Position numbers and translations under genes: made by a program. Source: Tenericutes bacterium MZ-XQ (GTDB taxonomy: Bacteria; Bacillota_I; Bacilli_A; Acholeplasmatales; Acholeplasmataceae). Taken from it: a stretch of 64,000 nt of DNA. Within the stretch, counting starts at the first letter, position 1; each line of letters opens with the position of its first letter. Shown here one piece after another: positions 1-8,277 of the stretch. The DNA is taken from NCBI GenBank assembly GCA_002838205.1, contig CP017950.1, forward strand, positions 1,680,858-1,744,857, written 5' to 3'. The notes beneath the pieces are model-generated. The model saw only the letters and a list, made by a program, of their open reading frames with translations, did no database searches and was not told the DNA's origin.

Positions 1-95
1 AGAGTTGTTCTAAGTTCATCTTGACCTTGTATACTCAAAACTGTAATAATAGTTAGAGTATAACTTCCTTTCTTTCTATTGTTATAATTAAATTA

Positions 96-246
96 AGCAC
101 TGTGGATTTGTGTCATTTATATATAGCTTTGACTATTGGAGGAGACTCTTACCACAGTTCTTATTTTTAATGTCAATCAGTAAGTTAGCGCTTGACGCTT
201 CATCACAAGACTACATAAATAAGAAATCTGTGACTTACCCAGTGCT
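96..246 (+). ncRNA. candidate bridge RNA of the IS110 element
   Basis: The leader of the transposase gene contains nested complementary segments. AGCACTG (96-102) pairs with CAGTGCT (240-246). GTAAGT (180-185) pairs with ACTTAC (233-238). AGCG (187-190) pairs with CGCT (196-199) around a 5-base loop. ACTGTGG (99-105) can alternatively pair with CCACAGT (152-158). In the IS110 group, the non-coding end upstream of the transposase is known to encode a structured bridge RNA that guides target and donor choice. Size and place fit. The fold was drawn by eye, the RNA ends are unknown, and the guide loops are not assigned. Confidence 0.4.
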
Positions 247-270
247 AAAACTTATATTGGAGGTGTTTTT

Positions 271-1437
271 ATGTACTTAATCGGAATTGATATCTCTAAG
301 TACAAACACGACTGCTTCATAGCTACTGAAGCAGGTATTCAAATCAAAGCATTCAGCTTTGATAACAATCGTTTAGGTTTCGATTTATTTCTTGAGGTCT
401 TAAAATCTTTAGATCAGTCAAAAGAAATAAGAATAGGTCTTGAGTCAACAGGACACTATGGATCAAACCTTAAACAGTTTATCACGGCATCTGGTTATAC
501 TTATCTGGAATTTAACCCTTACTTAACGCACATGTTTTCCAAGGCATTATCGTTACGTAAGACAAAGACAGATAAAGTTGACGCCAAAACGATTTCAAGT
601 ATGCTAGGTTCTGTTGACTACAAGACCTTACATACTAAATTTTACCACATCAACGAATTAAAACAACTGGTAAGGTATCGTCATGTTCAAATGGTCAATC
701 GTTCTAAAACACTCATTGAACTGACAAACATCCTTGATCGTATCTTTCCTGAGTTTAAACCTTTTTTTAACGAAAGACTCTCTAGTAGTGCGATGTTCAT
801 CCTTAAAAAGTTCAAATCCAGAGCAAGAATTTCGAAACTTTCTAACAATGACTATGAATCCATTAGAAGTCACTCTAAAGGCAGATTATCTTATGTTAGA
901 GTTCAAAAACTTAAATCTTTAGCTAAATCATCAGTTGGATATGAAACTCAGTCTGATCTGTTACTTCTTAAACACTCCATAAAACACTATGAGACGTTAA
1001 CTGAAATCATTGAATCTGTTGAACATGAAATCATCCATCTCATGGAAAATATCAATCAAACACTGACAACCATTCCAGGTCTCAACATCATCTCTGCAGC
1101 AATTATCATCGCCGAACTTGGTGATTTTAAAAACTTTACAAATCCAGCTCAAATTGTTTCATTTGCTGGACTGGATACATCTGTCAATCAATCAGGAACA
1201 ATAGAAACCAGAGGACATATCGTCAAACGTGGATCCGGATTACTTAGAATGACTTTTTGGCAAATCACTTTTGCGGGCTTAAGATTGAATCCTAAACTCT
1301 ATGATTATTACCTTAAGAAACGTGCTGAAGGTAAACATCATAAAGTCGCCATGGTTCACTCTGTTAGAAAACTAATACGCACGATATACTATTTAGGTGT
1401 CAACCAACTGACATTTGATCATTCACATTTCAAATAA
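271..1437 (+). CDS. IS110-family transposase
   Basis: 388-residue DEDD recombinase that excises and inserts the IS110 element. The N-terminal RuvC-like domain shows D7 (GIDIS), E58 (GLESTG) and the D101/D104 pair (TKTDKVDAK). The C-terminal Transposase_20 domain starts near residue 265 (TIPGLNIISA) and includes SFAGLD and the conserved RGSG region near 325. Length is normal for the family and the frame is intact, so the enzyme could be active. The start is set by a GGAGG site about 7 bases upstream. It lies downstream of the candidate bridge RNA and converges on sufS. Confidence 0.93.
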   Translation: MYLIGIDISKYKHDCFIATEAGIQIKAFSFDNNRLGFDLFLEVLKSLDQSKEIRIGLESTGHYGSNLKQFITASGYTYLEFNPYLTHMFSKALSLRKTKTDKVDAKTISSMLGSVDYKTLHTKFYHINELKQLVRYRHVQMVNRSKTLIELTNILDRIFPEFKPFFNERLSSSAMFILKKFKSRARISKLSNNDYESIRSHSKGRLSYVRVQKLKSLAKSSVGYETQSDLLLLKHSIKHYETLTEIIESVEHEIIHLMENINQTLTTIPGLNIISAAIIIAELGDFKNFTNPAQIVSFAGLDTSVNQSGTIETRGHIVKRGSGLLRMTFWQITFAGLRLNPKLYDYYLKKRAEGKHHKVAMVHSVRKLIRTIYYLGVNQLTFDHSHFK

Positions 1438-1549
1438 TCAAATGAGGGTGTAGCTACCTCTTATTTGTTCATAAAACTTATATAGGCTTCCATGTGAGGT
1501 CTTTTACTATTTTTTATCATTTATTGCTTGACTTATTATAGTAAGTCTC

Positions 1550-2755
1550 CTAAAATGATGAGAAAAAATCTTTTGCTGCTTTAATGCTTGAAACTAATAC
1601 ATCACAATCATTAAAGTCATTATAAATATGAAATGATACTCTAAGTGTAGAGTTTACACCTAAGAATCTAGAAACTAACTGAGCACAATGATGTCCTGCT
1701 CTGACACTTACTTGATATTGATCTAACATTGTTGCAATGTCATGTGGATGTATATCTTCGATATTAAACGTAATCGTTGAAATATCTGCCTCTTTATTAT
1801 ATATGGTTAAACTATCAATTTCCTCAAGTTTTTTGATGGTATAATCTCTAAGTGCCATTGTATGTTCATGGATATTTTCATATCCTACTTTTTGAATGTA
1901 ATCAACAGCTGCAGATAAACCAATCGCACCACTAATAATCGGTGTTCCTGCCTCAAATCTTAAAGGCGCTTCTTTCCACGTTGCATGATCTTTAAAGACT
2001 TGATCTGCCATTTCTCCACCGTATTCTACGGGTTCTAACATGTTGAGTAGATGGTTTTTTCCAAATAAGACACCTATACCAGAAGGACCAAACATTTTAT
2101 GACCTGAAAAAGCCATATAATCAACATCTAAAGCCTTTACATCAACTGCCATGTGTGGAACAGCTTGTGCGGCATCTAAAACGACTATAGCCCCATTAGC
2201 ATGTGCTAGACGTATGATTTCTTCGATAGGCGTTTGATATCCCATGACATTTGACACATAGGTTAATGCTACAACTTTAGTTTTATCACTTAAGACCTTC
2301 TTAAATGACTCAACTGTAATTCTACCTTCTTTTGTAAGAGGAACATAAGTTAAGGATGCACCGGTTTTTTTAGCGGTCATCATCCACGGAAGAATTGATG
2401 AGTGATGTTCTAATTCAGATGTGATAATCTCATCATCTTCCTTTAAAATATCACGATACGCATAAGCAACCATATTAAGTGCTGATGTAGTTCCTCTTGT
2501 AAAGATGATTTCGTCTTCGTTTGCGCCGATGAACTTAGATACATTTGTTCTAGATGCTTCATAAAGTCTTGTTGCTTCATACGCTAGGTCATAAGCACCA
2601 CGATGCACATTTACACCTAAATATTGGTAGTATTGATCAACTTGATCAATGACAGATTTCACCTTTAAAGATGATGCTGCTGAATCAAGATATGTCAATT
2701 TAGGTTCTTTACTATATATAGGAAAATCTTGTCTTATTTTTTTTACATCTATCAT
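1550..2755 (-). CDS. sufS: cysteine desulfurase SufS
   Basis: 401-residue pyridoxal-phosphate enzyme that removes sulfur from cysteine for Fe-S cluster assembly. The PLP lysine is K220 in SGHKMFGPSG. The active-site cysteine is C357 in RAGHHCAQ, the class II (SufS) signature. The gene overlaps sufD by four bases (ATGA), so it is the third gene of a sufC-D-S operon read on the minus strand. In most Firmicutes sufU and sufB follow. Here an IS110 element begins within about 110 bases of the stop, so those genes are either beyond the element or elsewhere. Confidence 0.95.
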   Translation of the reverse strand: MIDVKKIRQDFPIYSKEPKLTYLDSAASSLKVKSVIDQVDQYYQYLGVNVHRGAYDLAYEATRLYEASRTNVSKFIGANEDEIIFTRGTTSALNMVAYAYRDILKEDDEIITSELEHHSSILPWMMTAKKTGASLTYVPLTKEGRITVESFKKVLSDKTKVVALTYVSNVMGYQTPIEEIIRLAHANGAIVVLDAAQAVPHMAVDVKALDVDYMAFSGHKMFGPSGIGVLFGKNHLLNMLEPVEYGGEMADQVFKDHATWKEAPLRFEAGTPIISGAIGLSAAVDYIQKVGYENIHEHTMALRDYTIKKLEEIDSLTIYNKEADISTITFNIEDIHPHDIATMLDQYQVSVRAGHHCAQLVSRFLGVNSTLRVSFHIYNDFNDCDVLVSSIKAAKDFFSSF

Positions 2756-3627
2756 ATTCTTGAGTTTACAAGATTTACAAATCTTTCTCTTAATGGTTCA
2801 TCATCGATTTCATCAATGATTGGTTTTAAGAATCCATTAATAATTAATTTTTCAGCTTCAGCTCTATTCAATCCTCTACTTTGCAGATAATAAAGTTGTT
2901 CTTCTTCGATTCTACCAATGGTAGCACCATGACCAGCTTTAACATCATATTCATCAATAAGTAGTATTGGATTTACTTCGACAACAGCCTTATCTGAAGT
3001 AATAATACCTTTTAAGGTTTGGAAAGCATTTGCATTCTTCATACCTTTCTCAATTTTTTCAACACCATTAAGTAATATTCTACCTGATTTATTTGCTATG
3101 CCTATGTTTGTCATATTACCAAATGTGTTCGGTGCTTTGTGTACAATCAATACATCAATACTTTGTTTATGTTCATCTGATGATACTGCAACAGCTCTCA
3201 TATTAACTTCGGCACCTTCACCAATAAGATCTACATGCATTTTCGCTTCGATGACATTGCTTACAAATCCACCAATTAAATCTAATTTTGCATCTCTATG
3301 TGCTGTAAAATAATGTTCTAGCAATGCTTTGTTACTTTCTAATTCACTAACAAGTAAATATTTAACTTGACTATTATCTTTTGCGATTAAATTAAGCTTA
3401 TACGTGTTTTCTATTAAATCTGTACTTGCAATTTCTAAAATGATTTTAATACTTGTATGTTCTGATACGATGATTGTCAAATCCTCGTTGTTATCGTCTT
3501 CAATCGTTATTTTTATAGGATCTGGGTAATGGTTATTTTTAGGAATGATTAATTTTTGATTTTCAAAAACAAACCCGCTTGGAATGTTTGATGTTATTTC
3601 ATGATTCTTAATAACAATTGATTCCAT
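2752..3627 (-). CDS. sufD: Fe-S cluster assembly protein SufD
   Basis: 291-residue member of the SufB/SufD (UPF0051) family, the scaffold subunit that binds the SufC ATPase. The C-terminal half holds the family core, with runs such as NPILLIDEYDVKAGHGATIG and the following YYLQSRGL. It is short compared with typical SufD (about 420 residues), the missing part being N-terminal. The start overlaps the sufC stop by one base (TAATG) and the end overlaps sufS, which indicates translational coupling. Assignment as SufD rather than SufB rests on gene order and short length. Confidence 0.87.
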   Translation of the reverse strand: MESIVIKNHEITSNIPSGFVFENQKLIIPKNNHYPDPIKITIEDDNNEDLTIIVSEHTSIKIILEIASTDLIENTYKLNLIAKDNSQVKYLLVSELESNKALLEHYFTAHRDAKLDLIGGFVSNVIEAKMHVDLIGEGAEVNMRAVAVSSDEHKQSIDVLIVHKAPNTFGNMTNIGIANKSGRILLNGVEKIEKGMKNANAFQTLKGIITSDKAVVEVNPILLIDEYDVKAGHGATIGRIEEEQLYYLQSRGLNRAEAEKLIINGFLKPIIDEIDDEPLRERFVNLVNSRI

Positions 3628-4394
3628 TACGCTTCCTCTACTTCAAAATCTATACCTAATTCATCCTTGATCCATTCGTAACCATTTTTATCAATTTTTT
3701 CGATAAGTTCTTTTCCACCACTCATTACAATCTTACCATCGATCATAATGTGTACATTAGTTGGTGTAATATGATCTAGGATACGTTGATAGTGTGTAAT
3801 CAAGATACATCCAAACTCATCATTAACCATACCACTTACATTTTCACCAACAATTTTTAATGCGTCTACATCTAATCCTGAATCTATTTCATCAAGAATT
3901 GCAAATTTAGGTTTTAATACTTTAAGTTGAAGAATCTCATTTCTTTTTCTTTCTCCACCACTAAAACCTTCATTTAAATAGCGATGCGCTAAGTCTGGTC
4001 TCATTTTTAATTCTTCAACCATTTTTTCATACTTAATCGCAAAGTCAAACAATCCAACCTCTTGACCTGAAGTTGCCTTAAGTGCTTGACGCATAAAATC
4101 ACTATTTGTAACACCTGGAACTTCCGCTGGATATTGCATAGCTAAAAATAAGCCCGCACGAGCTCTTTCATCAACTTCCATCTCAAGAATGTTTTCACCA
4201 TCTAAAAATGCTTCACCTGAAGTAATTTCATATTTTGGATGTCCCATCAGTGCACTCGCAAGTGTTGATTTCCCAGTACCGTTTGGACCCATAATTGCAT
4301 GAACTTCTCCAGAATTAACTAAAAGATTTACGCCTTTTAATATCTCTTTGCCTTCGATTTCTACATGAAGGTTTTTGATTTCTAATTTTGCCAT
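3627..4394 (-). CDS. sufC: Fe-S assembly ATPase SufC
   Basis: 255-residue ABC-type ATPase of the SUF system. Walker A is GPNGTGKS (36-43), the signature is the degenerate FSGGERKRNE typical of SufC, and Walker B with switch is FAILDEIDSGLD. I chose the ATG at 4394 because AAGGAGG lies 5 bases upstream; a longer frame beginning at 4415 adds seven residues with no ribosome site. It is first in the operon. A TATAAT box sits about 26 bases upstream of the start. Confidence 0.95.
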   Translation of the reverse strand: MAKLEIKNLHVEIEGKEILKGVNLLVNSGEVHAIMGPNGTGKSTLASALMGHPKYEITSGEAFLDGENILEMEVDERARAGLFLAMQYPAEVPGVTNSDFMRQALKATSGQEVGLFDFAIKYEKMVEELKMRPDLAHRYLNEGFSGGERKRNEILQLKVLKPKFAILDEIDSGLDVDALKIVGENVSGMVNDEFGCILITHYQRILDHITPTNVHIMIDGKIVMSGGKELIEKIDKNGYEWIKDELGIDFEVEEA

Positions 4395-4419
4395 AATTTC
4401 CTCCTTATTTACCATTACT

Positions 4420-4425
4420 ATTATA
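4420..4425 (-). promoter_or_regulatory. -10 box of the suf operon
   Basis: TATAAT on the minus strand, about 26 bases upstream of the sufC ATG. The matching -35 (TTAGAT near 4444-4449) is weak, which suits an activated or regulated promoter. Confidence 0.5.
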
Positions 4426-4478
4426 AACTATTTCCCAAAATATATCTAATAATATACTAACTATATCGATAAATCATA

Positions 4479-4493
4479 GGGAAACGTTTTCAA
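4479..4493 (-). promoter_or_regulatory. cre-like palindrome upstream of suf operon
   Basis: On the minus strand the site reads TTGAAAACGTTTCCC, matching the CcpA consensus WTGNAANCGNWNNCW at every position but the last. It lies about 55 bases upstream of the suf -10 box and about 24 bases from the -35 of the small RNA promoter on the other strand, so it could serve either. Similar sites occur at 17499, 38412 and 55343. Confidence 0.4.
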
Positions 4494-4516
4494 TGAAAAT
4501 TTTATGTAAATTTACA

Positions 4517-4545
4517 TTGACTTTCAATTTTTTATGTTATTATAT
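4517..4545 (+). promoter_or_regulatory. promoter of the small RNA gene
   Basis: TTGACT (4517-4522) is followed at 15-17 bases by an AT-rich -10 region (TATTAT/TTATAT, 4538-4545). No protein gene follows on this strand; a structured stretch and a terminator do. Confidence 0.6.
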
Positions 4546-4550
4546 ATGTG

Positions 4551-4710
4551 TAGTCGTTGACCTTTTATATCAACATACTGCAATTAATGTATTTTTCTCC
4601 CAAAATACAGCGTGTTACTTACGCTTGATATACTTGGACTGCCATCCACAGGTATCATCATAAAAAAGTTAACTCCCTAAAAAAATGGACTTCCTAAGAA
4701 GTCCTTTTTT
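4551..4710 (+). ncRNA. structured small RNA of unknown family
   Basis: About 160 bases between a good promoter and a perfect terminator, with no reading frame of note. The predicted fold has GUUGAC (4556-4561) paired with GUUAAC (4668-4673). Inside it AUAUCA (4567-4572) pairs with UGAUAU (4626-4631) and encloses two hairpins: GUAUUUU/AAAAUAC (4589-4595/4602-4608) and AGCGU/ACGCU (4609-4613/4621-4625). A small hairpin (UGCC/GGUA, near 4640-4654) lies in the 3' arm. A rod with a bulged centre and a 3'-arm hairpin resembles 6S RNA in outline, but I see no decisive 6S sequence. It is not recognisable as SRP RNA, tmRNA or RNase P RNA. Confidence 0.6.
4687..4710 (+). terminator. terminator of the small RNA
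   Basis: GGACTTC (4687-4693), loop CTAA, GAAGTCC (4698-4704), then six T. The 7-bp stem is perfect. Confidence 0.9.
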
Positions 4711-4759
4711 ATTTTATTAATCAAGGGTCACTCTTTTTGTTGTTTATTCTATGTTTTTA

Positions 4760-6907
4760 TCATGGGTTGTGTGATAAGACAAGATCTAAATCCTCTGGAT
4801 TCCAACTTGATGTCCATGTCTCTGGAACTGAAGCCATTTGTAAGTAAATGGTTAGATTAGAGCATCCATAAAAGACATAATGTCCCATCGTTACTAAATT
4901 ATTTTGTAGATATATTTCATCAAGTGCCAAACATCCTCCAAATGCCCCATCATCAATGGTTTGTAGAGATGCTGGTAAATTCACTTCATTTAAACTTGAA
5001 CTGCCATAAAATGCATAAGCTTTTATCTCTAATACGCCTTCACTTATCGTAACTGTTTCAAGTTCACTATTTCCATAAAATGCATATTCACCAATTGAAG
5101 TGACTGTACCTGGAATCACGATATTTTTTAACATCTGATTGTTATAAAATGCGTGATCTCCTATTTCTGTTATATCGTTTGCGAATGTAACTGTTGTTAG
5201 ACTTTCACAACCATAACATAAATCAGATTGAATTTTCTTAACTTGATTTGGTATGTTTAATTCAGTTAATGCTGTATTTCCGTAAAATGCTCCACTACCA
5301 AGAAATGTTAGATTACTTGGTAAATCAATGCTTGTCAAGCTTGTATTATACTCAAATGCTCCACTACCAATATGGGTTATACTATTTGGTAATGTAATCT
5401 GTTCTAAACTTGATGCACCACTAAATGCACGATCTCCAATGCCAACTAATGTACTAGGCAAAGTAATATTTTTTAAAGATCTTGCTTGTTGAAACAAGTG
5501 AGGACTTAAACTTGTGATGGAATTAGGAATTGAAACATTATCCAATTGATAATTATTTTTAAATGCACCTTCACCAATATGGGTGATTTGATTATGAAGA
5601 CTAATACTTTCTAAGTTGATTGCTCCTAAAAAAGCCTCTTTACCTATATAAATGATGTGATTAGGTACTGTAAATGTTGTTAAACTATAATTATTTTGAA
5701 ATAAATTATCACTGATTTTACTGATGTTAGTTGATAAACTGACTTCAGCTAAATACGGAGCGTTTGCAAACGCAAAACTTCCTATAGTAGATACACTATC
5801 TGGGATTTCAAGCGATGTGAAATGATTAGCCATGAATGCACCAGAACCTATACTGAGTACACCATATGGAATCTCAATTTCTGATAAAGCATATGTATAA
5901 GCAAAAGCTTGATCACCAATGGAAGTAACCGTATTTGGTATCTCAATTTGATTGAGTTTGGTTGCTCCAAAGAATAACTCATCAGGGATACTCGTCATAT
6001 TATCCGGTAAGTCTACACTTGTTAAACTACTGGCTCCATAGAAAACTCCAGTTGATAAAATGATATCCTTTGGCAACTCAATTTCTACAAGATTTCTCGT
6101 ATGTGCAAATGCATAATCTTTAATTTCTATGATGTCGTCGTGTACAATAACACTTTCGATGGGTTCTCCGTAAAATGCTGATGGTCCAATAGAAACGACT
6201 TTTTGATTATTGATTCTTTTAGGAATCTCAACATGAGTATCTGATGATCGATAAGCTGCGATTTCTACTCCGCCATCAACTTCTCTAACAATAAACTTTT
6301 TCCCAGGTGTTTCAAATGATAATGCTGCAAAAGTCAATACGAGTATGAATAAACCTGATACAAATATGACGATATTTTGTTTCTCTTTTTCACTGATAAA
6401 TAAAAGAATACCTCCAAAGAAAACAAAGAATCCAATGGTAAACATCATGGTAATTGGAATCCATGTGATGCCATTAAAATATGGAATGATGGTCGAAATC
6501 GGGATAATTAGAAGCGTTGTTAAGAAAAACGAAGTCCAGTTCATAATATAAGCAAAACTCTTACGATGCCAATAATGTTGTGTACCTATAATTGAAAAAA
6601 CGGCAATTGTCACACCAATAACAAATACACTAATCCATAAAATGTTAAAAATAATACCGATTGTGATTGCTATAATCATGACAATGAGATTGATCATCAA
6701 GTCTCTTTGACTGAGTTTGCTATACTTAACTTTTTGCTGTGATAAAAAATCACCTTCTTGAGCACCTTGCCTGTAGCAATCCAGTGCTAAATCATGATCT
6801 CTTTTAATACCAACACCAAATTGATACTTCAACCCTTTTCTATAGTGTTCGTTATCGTTATCATGTCTTCTTGAAGCTCTTTTTCTGTATTTCCTAAGTA
6901 ATCTCAC
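4760..6907 (-). CDS. membrane-anchored BspA-like leucine-rich repeat protein
   Basis: 715 residues. The first 60 are basic and then Sel1-like (YQFGVGIKRDHDLALDCYRQGA). Four or five hydrophobic helices follow between about 70 and 200. The rest (about 215-700) is some 20 copies of a 23-residue LRR_5 repeat of the form IGxxAFYGxxSLxxIxLP. BspA-type repeats are usually surface adhesins or binding proteins; here the helices would anchor them, replacing a signal peptide. The start is GTG (6907), with AGAGGG 10 bases upstream. It is last in a long minus-strand run behind the Opp genes, 19 bases after a small membrane protein. Function unknown; binding of host or polymer is inference. Confidence 0.85.
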   Translation of the reverse strand: MRLLRKYRKRASRRHDNDNEHYRKGLKYQFGVGIKRDHDLALDCYRQGAQEGDFLSQQKVKYSKLSQRDLMINLIVMIIAITIGIIFNILWISVFVIGVTIAVFSIIGTQHYWHRKSFAYIMNWTSFFLTTLLIIPISTIIPYFNGITWIPITMMFTIGFFVFFGGILLFISEKEKQNIVIFVSGLFILVLTFAALSFETPGKKFIVREVDGGVEIAAYRSSDTHVEIPKRINNQKVVSIGPSAFYGEPIESVIVHDDIIEIKDYAFAHTRNLVEIELPKDIILSTGVFYGASSLTSVDLPDNMTSIPDELFFGATKLNQIEIPNTVTSIGDQAFAYTYALSEIEIPYGVLSIGSGAFMANHFTSLEIPDSVSTIGSFAFANAPYLAEVSLSTNISKISDNLFQNNYSLTTFTVPNHIIYIGKEAFLGAINLESISLHNQITHIGEGAFKNNYQLDNVSIPNSITSLSPHLFQQARSLKNITLPSTLVGIGDRAFSGASSLEQITLPNSITHIGSGAFEYNTSLTSIDLPSNLTFLGSGAFYGNTALTELNIPNQVKKIQSDLCYGCESLTTVTFANDITEIGDHAFYNNQMLKNIVIPGTVTSIGEYAFYGNSELETVTISEGVLEIKAYAFYGSSSLNEVNLPASLQTIDDGAFGGCLALDEIYLQNNLVTMGHYVFYGCSNLTIYLQMASVPETWTSSWNPEDLDLVLSHNP

Positions 6908-6925
6908 AATATCATACCCTCTTTT

Positions 6926-7432
6926 CTAAAAATATATAACAAGCAATAAGACCGCAGGAATTAATAGAATAAATGTGGAAATAAAAATTACTTTATAATA
7001 ATAACTAGGAATCGGATCATCTTCAATTTTTTTCATATATGTATAATAATCTATTTTTGGTTTCTTACCTGTAATCATTAGGAAAAATGATTTTGTTGAA
7101 TAAATGATAGAAGAAAATATGTTTAAATTATAAACAAAGAACGTCCATCCTATAAAAAATTCTATAACGACAACAAGCCACAAAGCATCAGTAATTGCCA
7201 ATAGGCTGGTATCATTTTGCCAAATCAGTCCAAATATGAATAACAGTATTGAAACAACAGTCATTACTAGTGCGCTTATCAAATGTTTTTTGATTGCTTT
7301 TCTTCTTTTCAGCTTACGTATTTCTTCAGCGCTTTTTTTAGGAGCTTGTGCTTCAGATATTTCTTCTTCTAGATCATCTTCTATTAGAAAGTTTTCTTGT
7401 TCATCAAGCATAATCTTTTGCTCATCTTTCAT
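6926..7432 (-). CDS. small membrane protein, unknown (possibly DUF3899-like)
   Basis: 168 residues: an acidic start rich in E and D, a basic patch (KLKRRKAIKKH, about 40-50), and three hydrophobic helices near 52-70, 80-105 and 146-168. I do not recognise the family with confidence; the arrangement recalls DUF3899. There is no ribosome site directly before the ATG. Instead a 10-codon leader frame with a strong AAAGGAG begins at 7454 and ends inside this gene, so translation may be coupled. It lies between a two-helix membrane protein and the BspA-like protein. Confidence 0.65.
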   Translation of the reverse strand: MKDEQKIMLDEQENFLIEDDLEEEISEAQAPKKSAEEIRKLKRRKAIKKHLISALVMTVVSILLFIFGLIWQNDTSLLAITDALWLVVVIEFFIGWTFFVYNLNIFSSIIYSTKSFFLMITGKKPKIDYYTYMKKIEDDPIPSYYYKVIFISTFILLIPAVLLLVIYF

Positions 7433-7454
7433 CTATATGTATAAGATTTCTCAT
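7422..7454 (-). CDS. 10-codon leader frame overlapping the 168-residue gene
   Basis: ATG at 7454 has AAAGGAG 10 bases upstream (7465-7471), the only good ribosome site in this gap. The frame encodes MRNLIHIDER and its TGA lies just past the ATG of the next gene, in another frame. It probably serves to bring ribosomes to the downstream start. No function for the peptide is proposed. Confidence 0.3.
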   Translation of the reverse strand: MRNLIHIDER

Positions 7455-7500
7455 GAAATCTTTACTCCTTTCGTTGTTTGTATGTTACTCACATACATCG

Positions 7501-8277
7501 CTAGTTGTCATTCACCCTTATTTTACTATACTTTTTGATTTGTTGACAACTATAATAGTAATACTTGCTTGGATATCTCTTTATTGGACAAAGAAAATAT
7601 GCCATACCTTGTTCATTTGAGTATCCAATATTAATATGAATTAAATGTTGATTGTTATGTTTATAGTTTACAATTTGATTAATCTCATTTTTCGCATGAT
7701 CATCTATCTTCTCATAGCGTTTAAACTGAAAAAACAAATGTTTGCTCACTTTGTCATGTTCATCATACTCTCTAAGCTTTTCCTCGACATGTTTTTGAAG
7801 TTCTTCGTTATAAAAGTCGACATCTTTATGTTTTGCAACAACGACAACATTCATGACATGACCAGACTTAGAAACATTTTTGAGCTTAGTTAAGAACTGC
7901 AGATAGACAATGTAGTCATTAGTTTCTAATGTCTTTGTATATCCATCAGTTTCAAATTGTGAAAGCCACGATTTTGTATAAAGTTTGCCATTAACTTTCT
8001 GGATGCCTTCTTGATAGGTGAGCATATGATAATAATCATAATACATACTATAATAAGAAAGTTTACCCCTTAGTAAATTAACATAAACCAAATATCCGAT
8101 GATTAGTGGAATATAAATACTCAGCAGAATATCTGGGTTAATATTTAATACAAAATTAAAAAATGCCCACAGGATTAAAAACACTACAGGGGGTATAAGA
8201 GTAAAAAAGAGAATTTTGTTTCTCTTTTTTTTGTAGTGTTTTAGTTGTTCAATTGGCTGACTTACTTGATTTGCCAT
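7501..8277 (-). CDS. membrane-anchored protein of unknown function
   Basis: 258 residues. Two hydrophobic helices (about 22-45 and 50-68) form a hairpin near the N-terminus; the rest is a soluble, tyrosine- and lysine-rich domain, probably cytoplasmic. I recognise no family. The ATG at 8277 lies inside the end of the preceding lipoprotein gene (16-base overlap) without a clear ribosome site, suggesting coupling. An upstream TTG (8334), with GAAGG before it, would add 19 residues and cannot be excluded. Confidence 0.6.
   Translation of the reverse strand: MANQVSQPIEQLKHYKKKRNKILFFTLIPPVVFLILWAFFNFVLNINPDILLSIYIPLIIGYLVYVNLLRGKLSYYSMYYDYYHMLTYQEGIQKVNGKLYTKSWLSQFETDGYTKTLETNDYIVYLQFLTKLKNVSKSGHVMNVVVVAKHKDVDFYNEELQKHVEEKLREYDEHDKVSKHLFFQFKRYEKIDDHAKNEINQIVNYKHNNQHLIHINIGYSNEQGMAYFLCPIKRYPSKYYYYSCQQIKKYSKIRVNDN

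Larger units (their letters stand above)
1..1529 (+). mobile_element. IS110-family insertion sequence (ends not resolved)
   Basis: A DEDD-type IS110 transposase gene (271-1437) is preceded by about 270 bases without a gene and followed by about 110 bases before the stop of sufS. IS110 elements lack conventional terminal inverted repeats, so the ends cannot be read directly. The left end may lie outside the window. The right end must lie between the transposase stop and the end of sufS at 1550. The element stands head-on to sufS. The leader holds several complementary segments, as expected for the guide (bridge) RNA of this family. Confidence 0.6.

Noticed and set aside
4551-4710. Reading the small RNA as a riboswitch
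   Set aside because: Its terminator is followed by converging genes and no + strand gene, so there is nothing for it to control in cis.
4800-6200. Periodic sequence that might suggest a CRISPR array or tandem DNA repeat
   Set aside because: The period of 69 bases follows the 23-residue protein repeat; the bases differ from unit to unit and the frame is open throughout. No CRISPR array was seen anywhere in the window.
6911-6915. ATG just upstream of the GTG start of the BspA-like gene
   Set aside because: It opens a three-codon frame (ATG ATA TTG TGA) too near the ribosome site. The GTG has proper spacing and opens the long frame.
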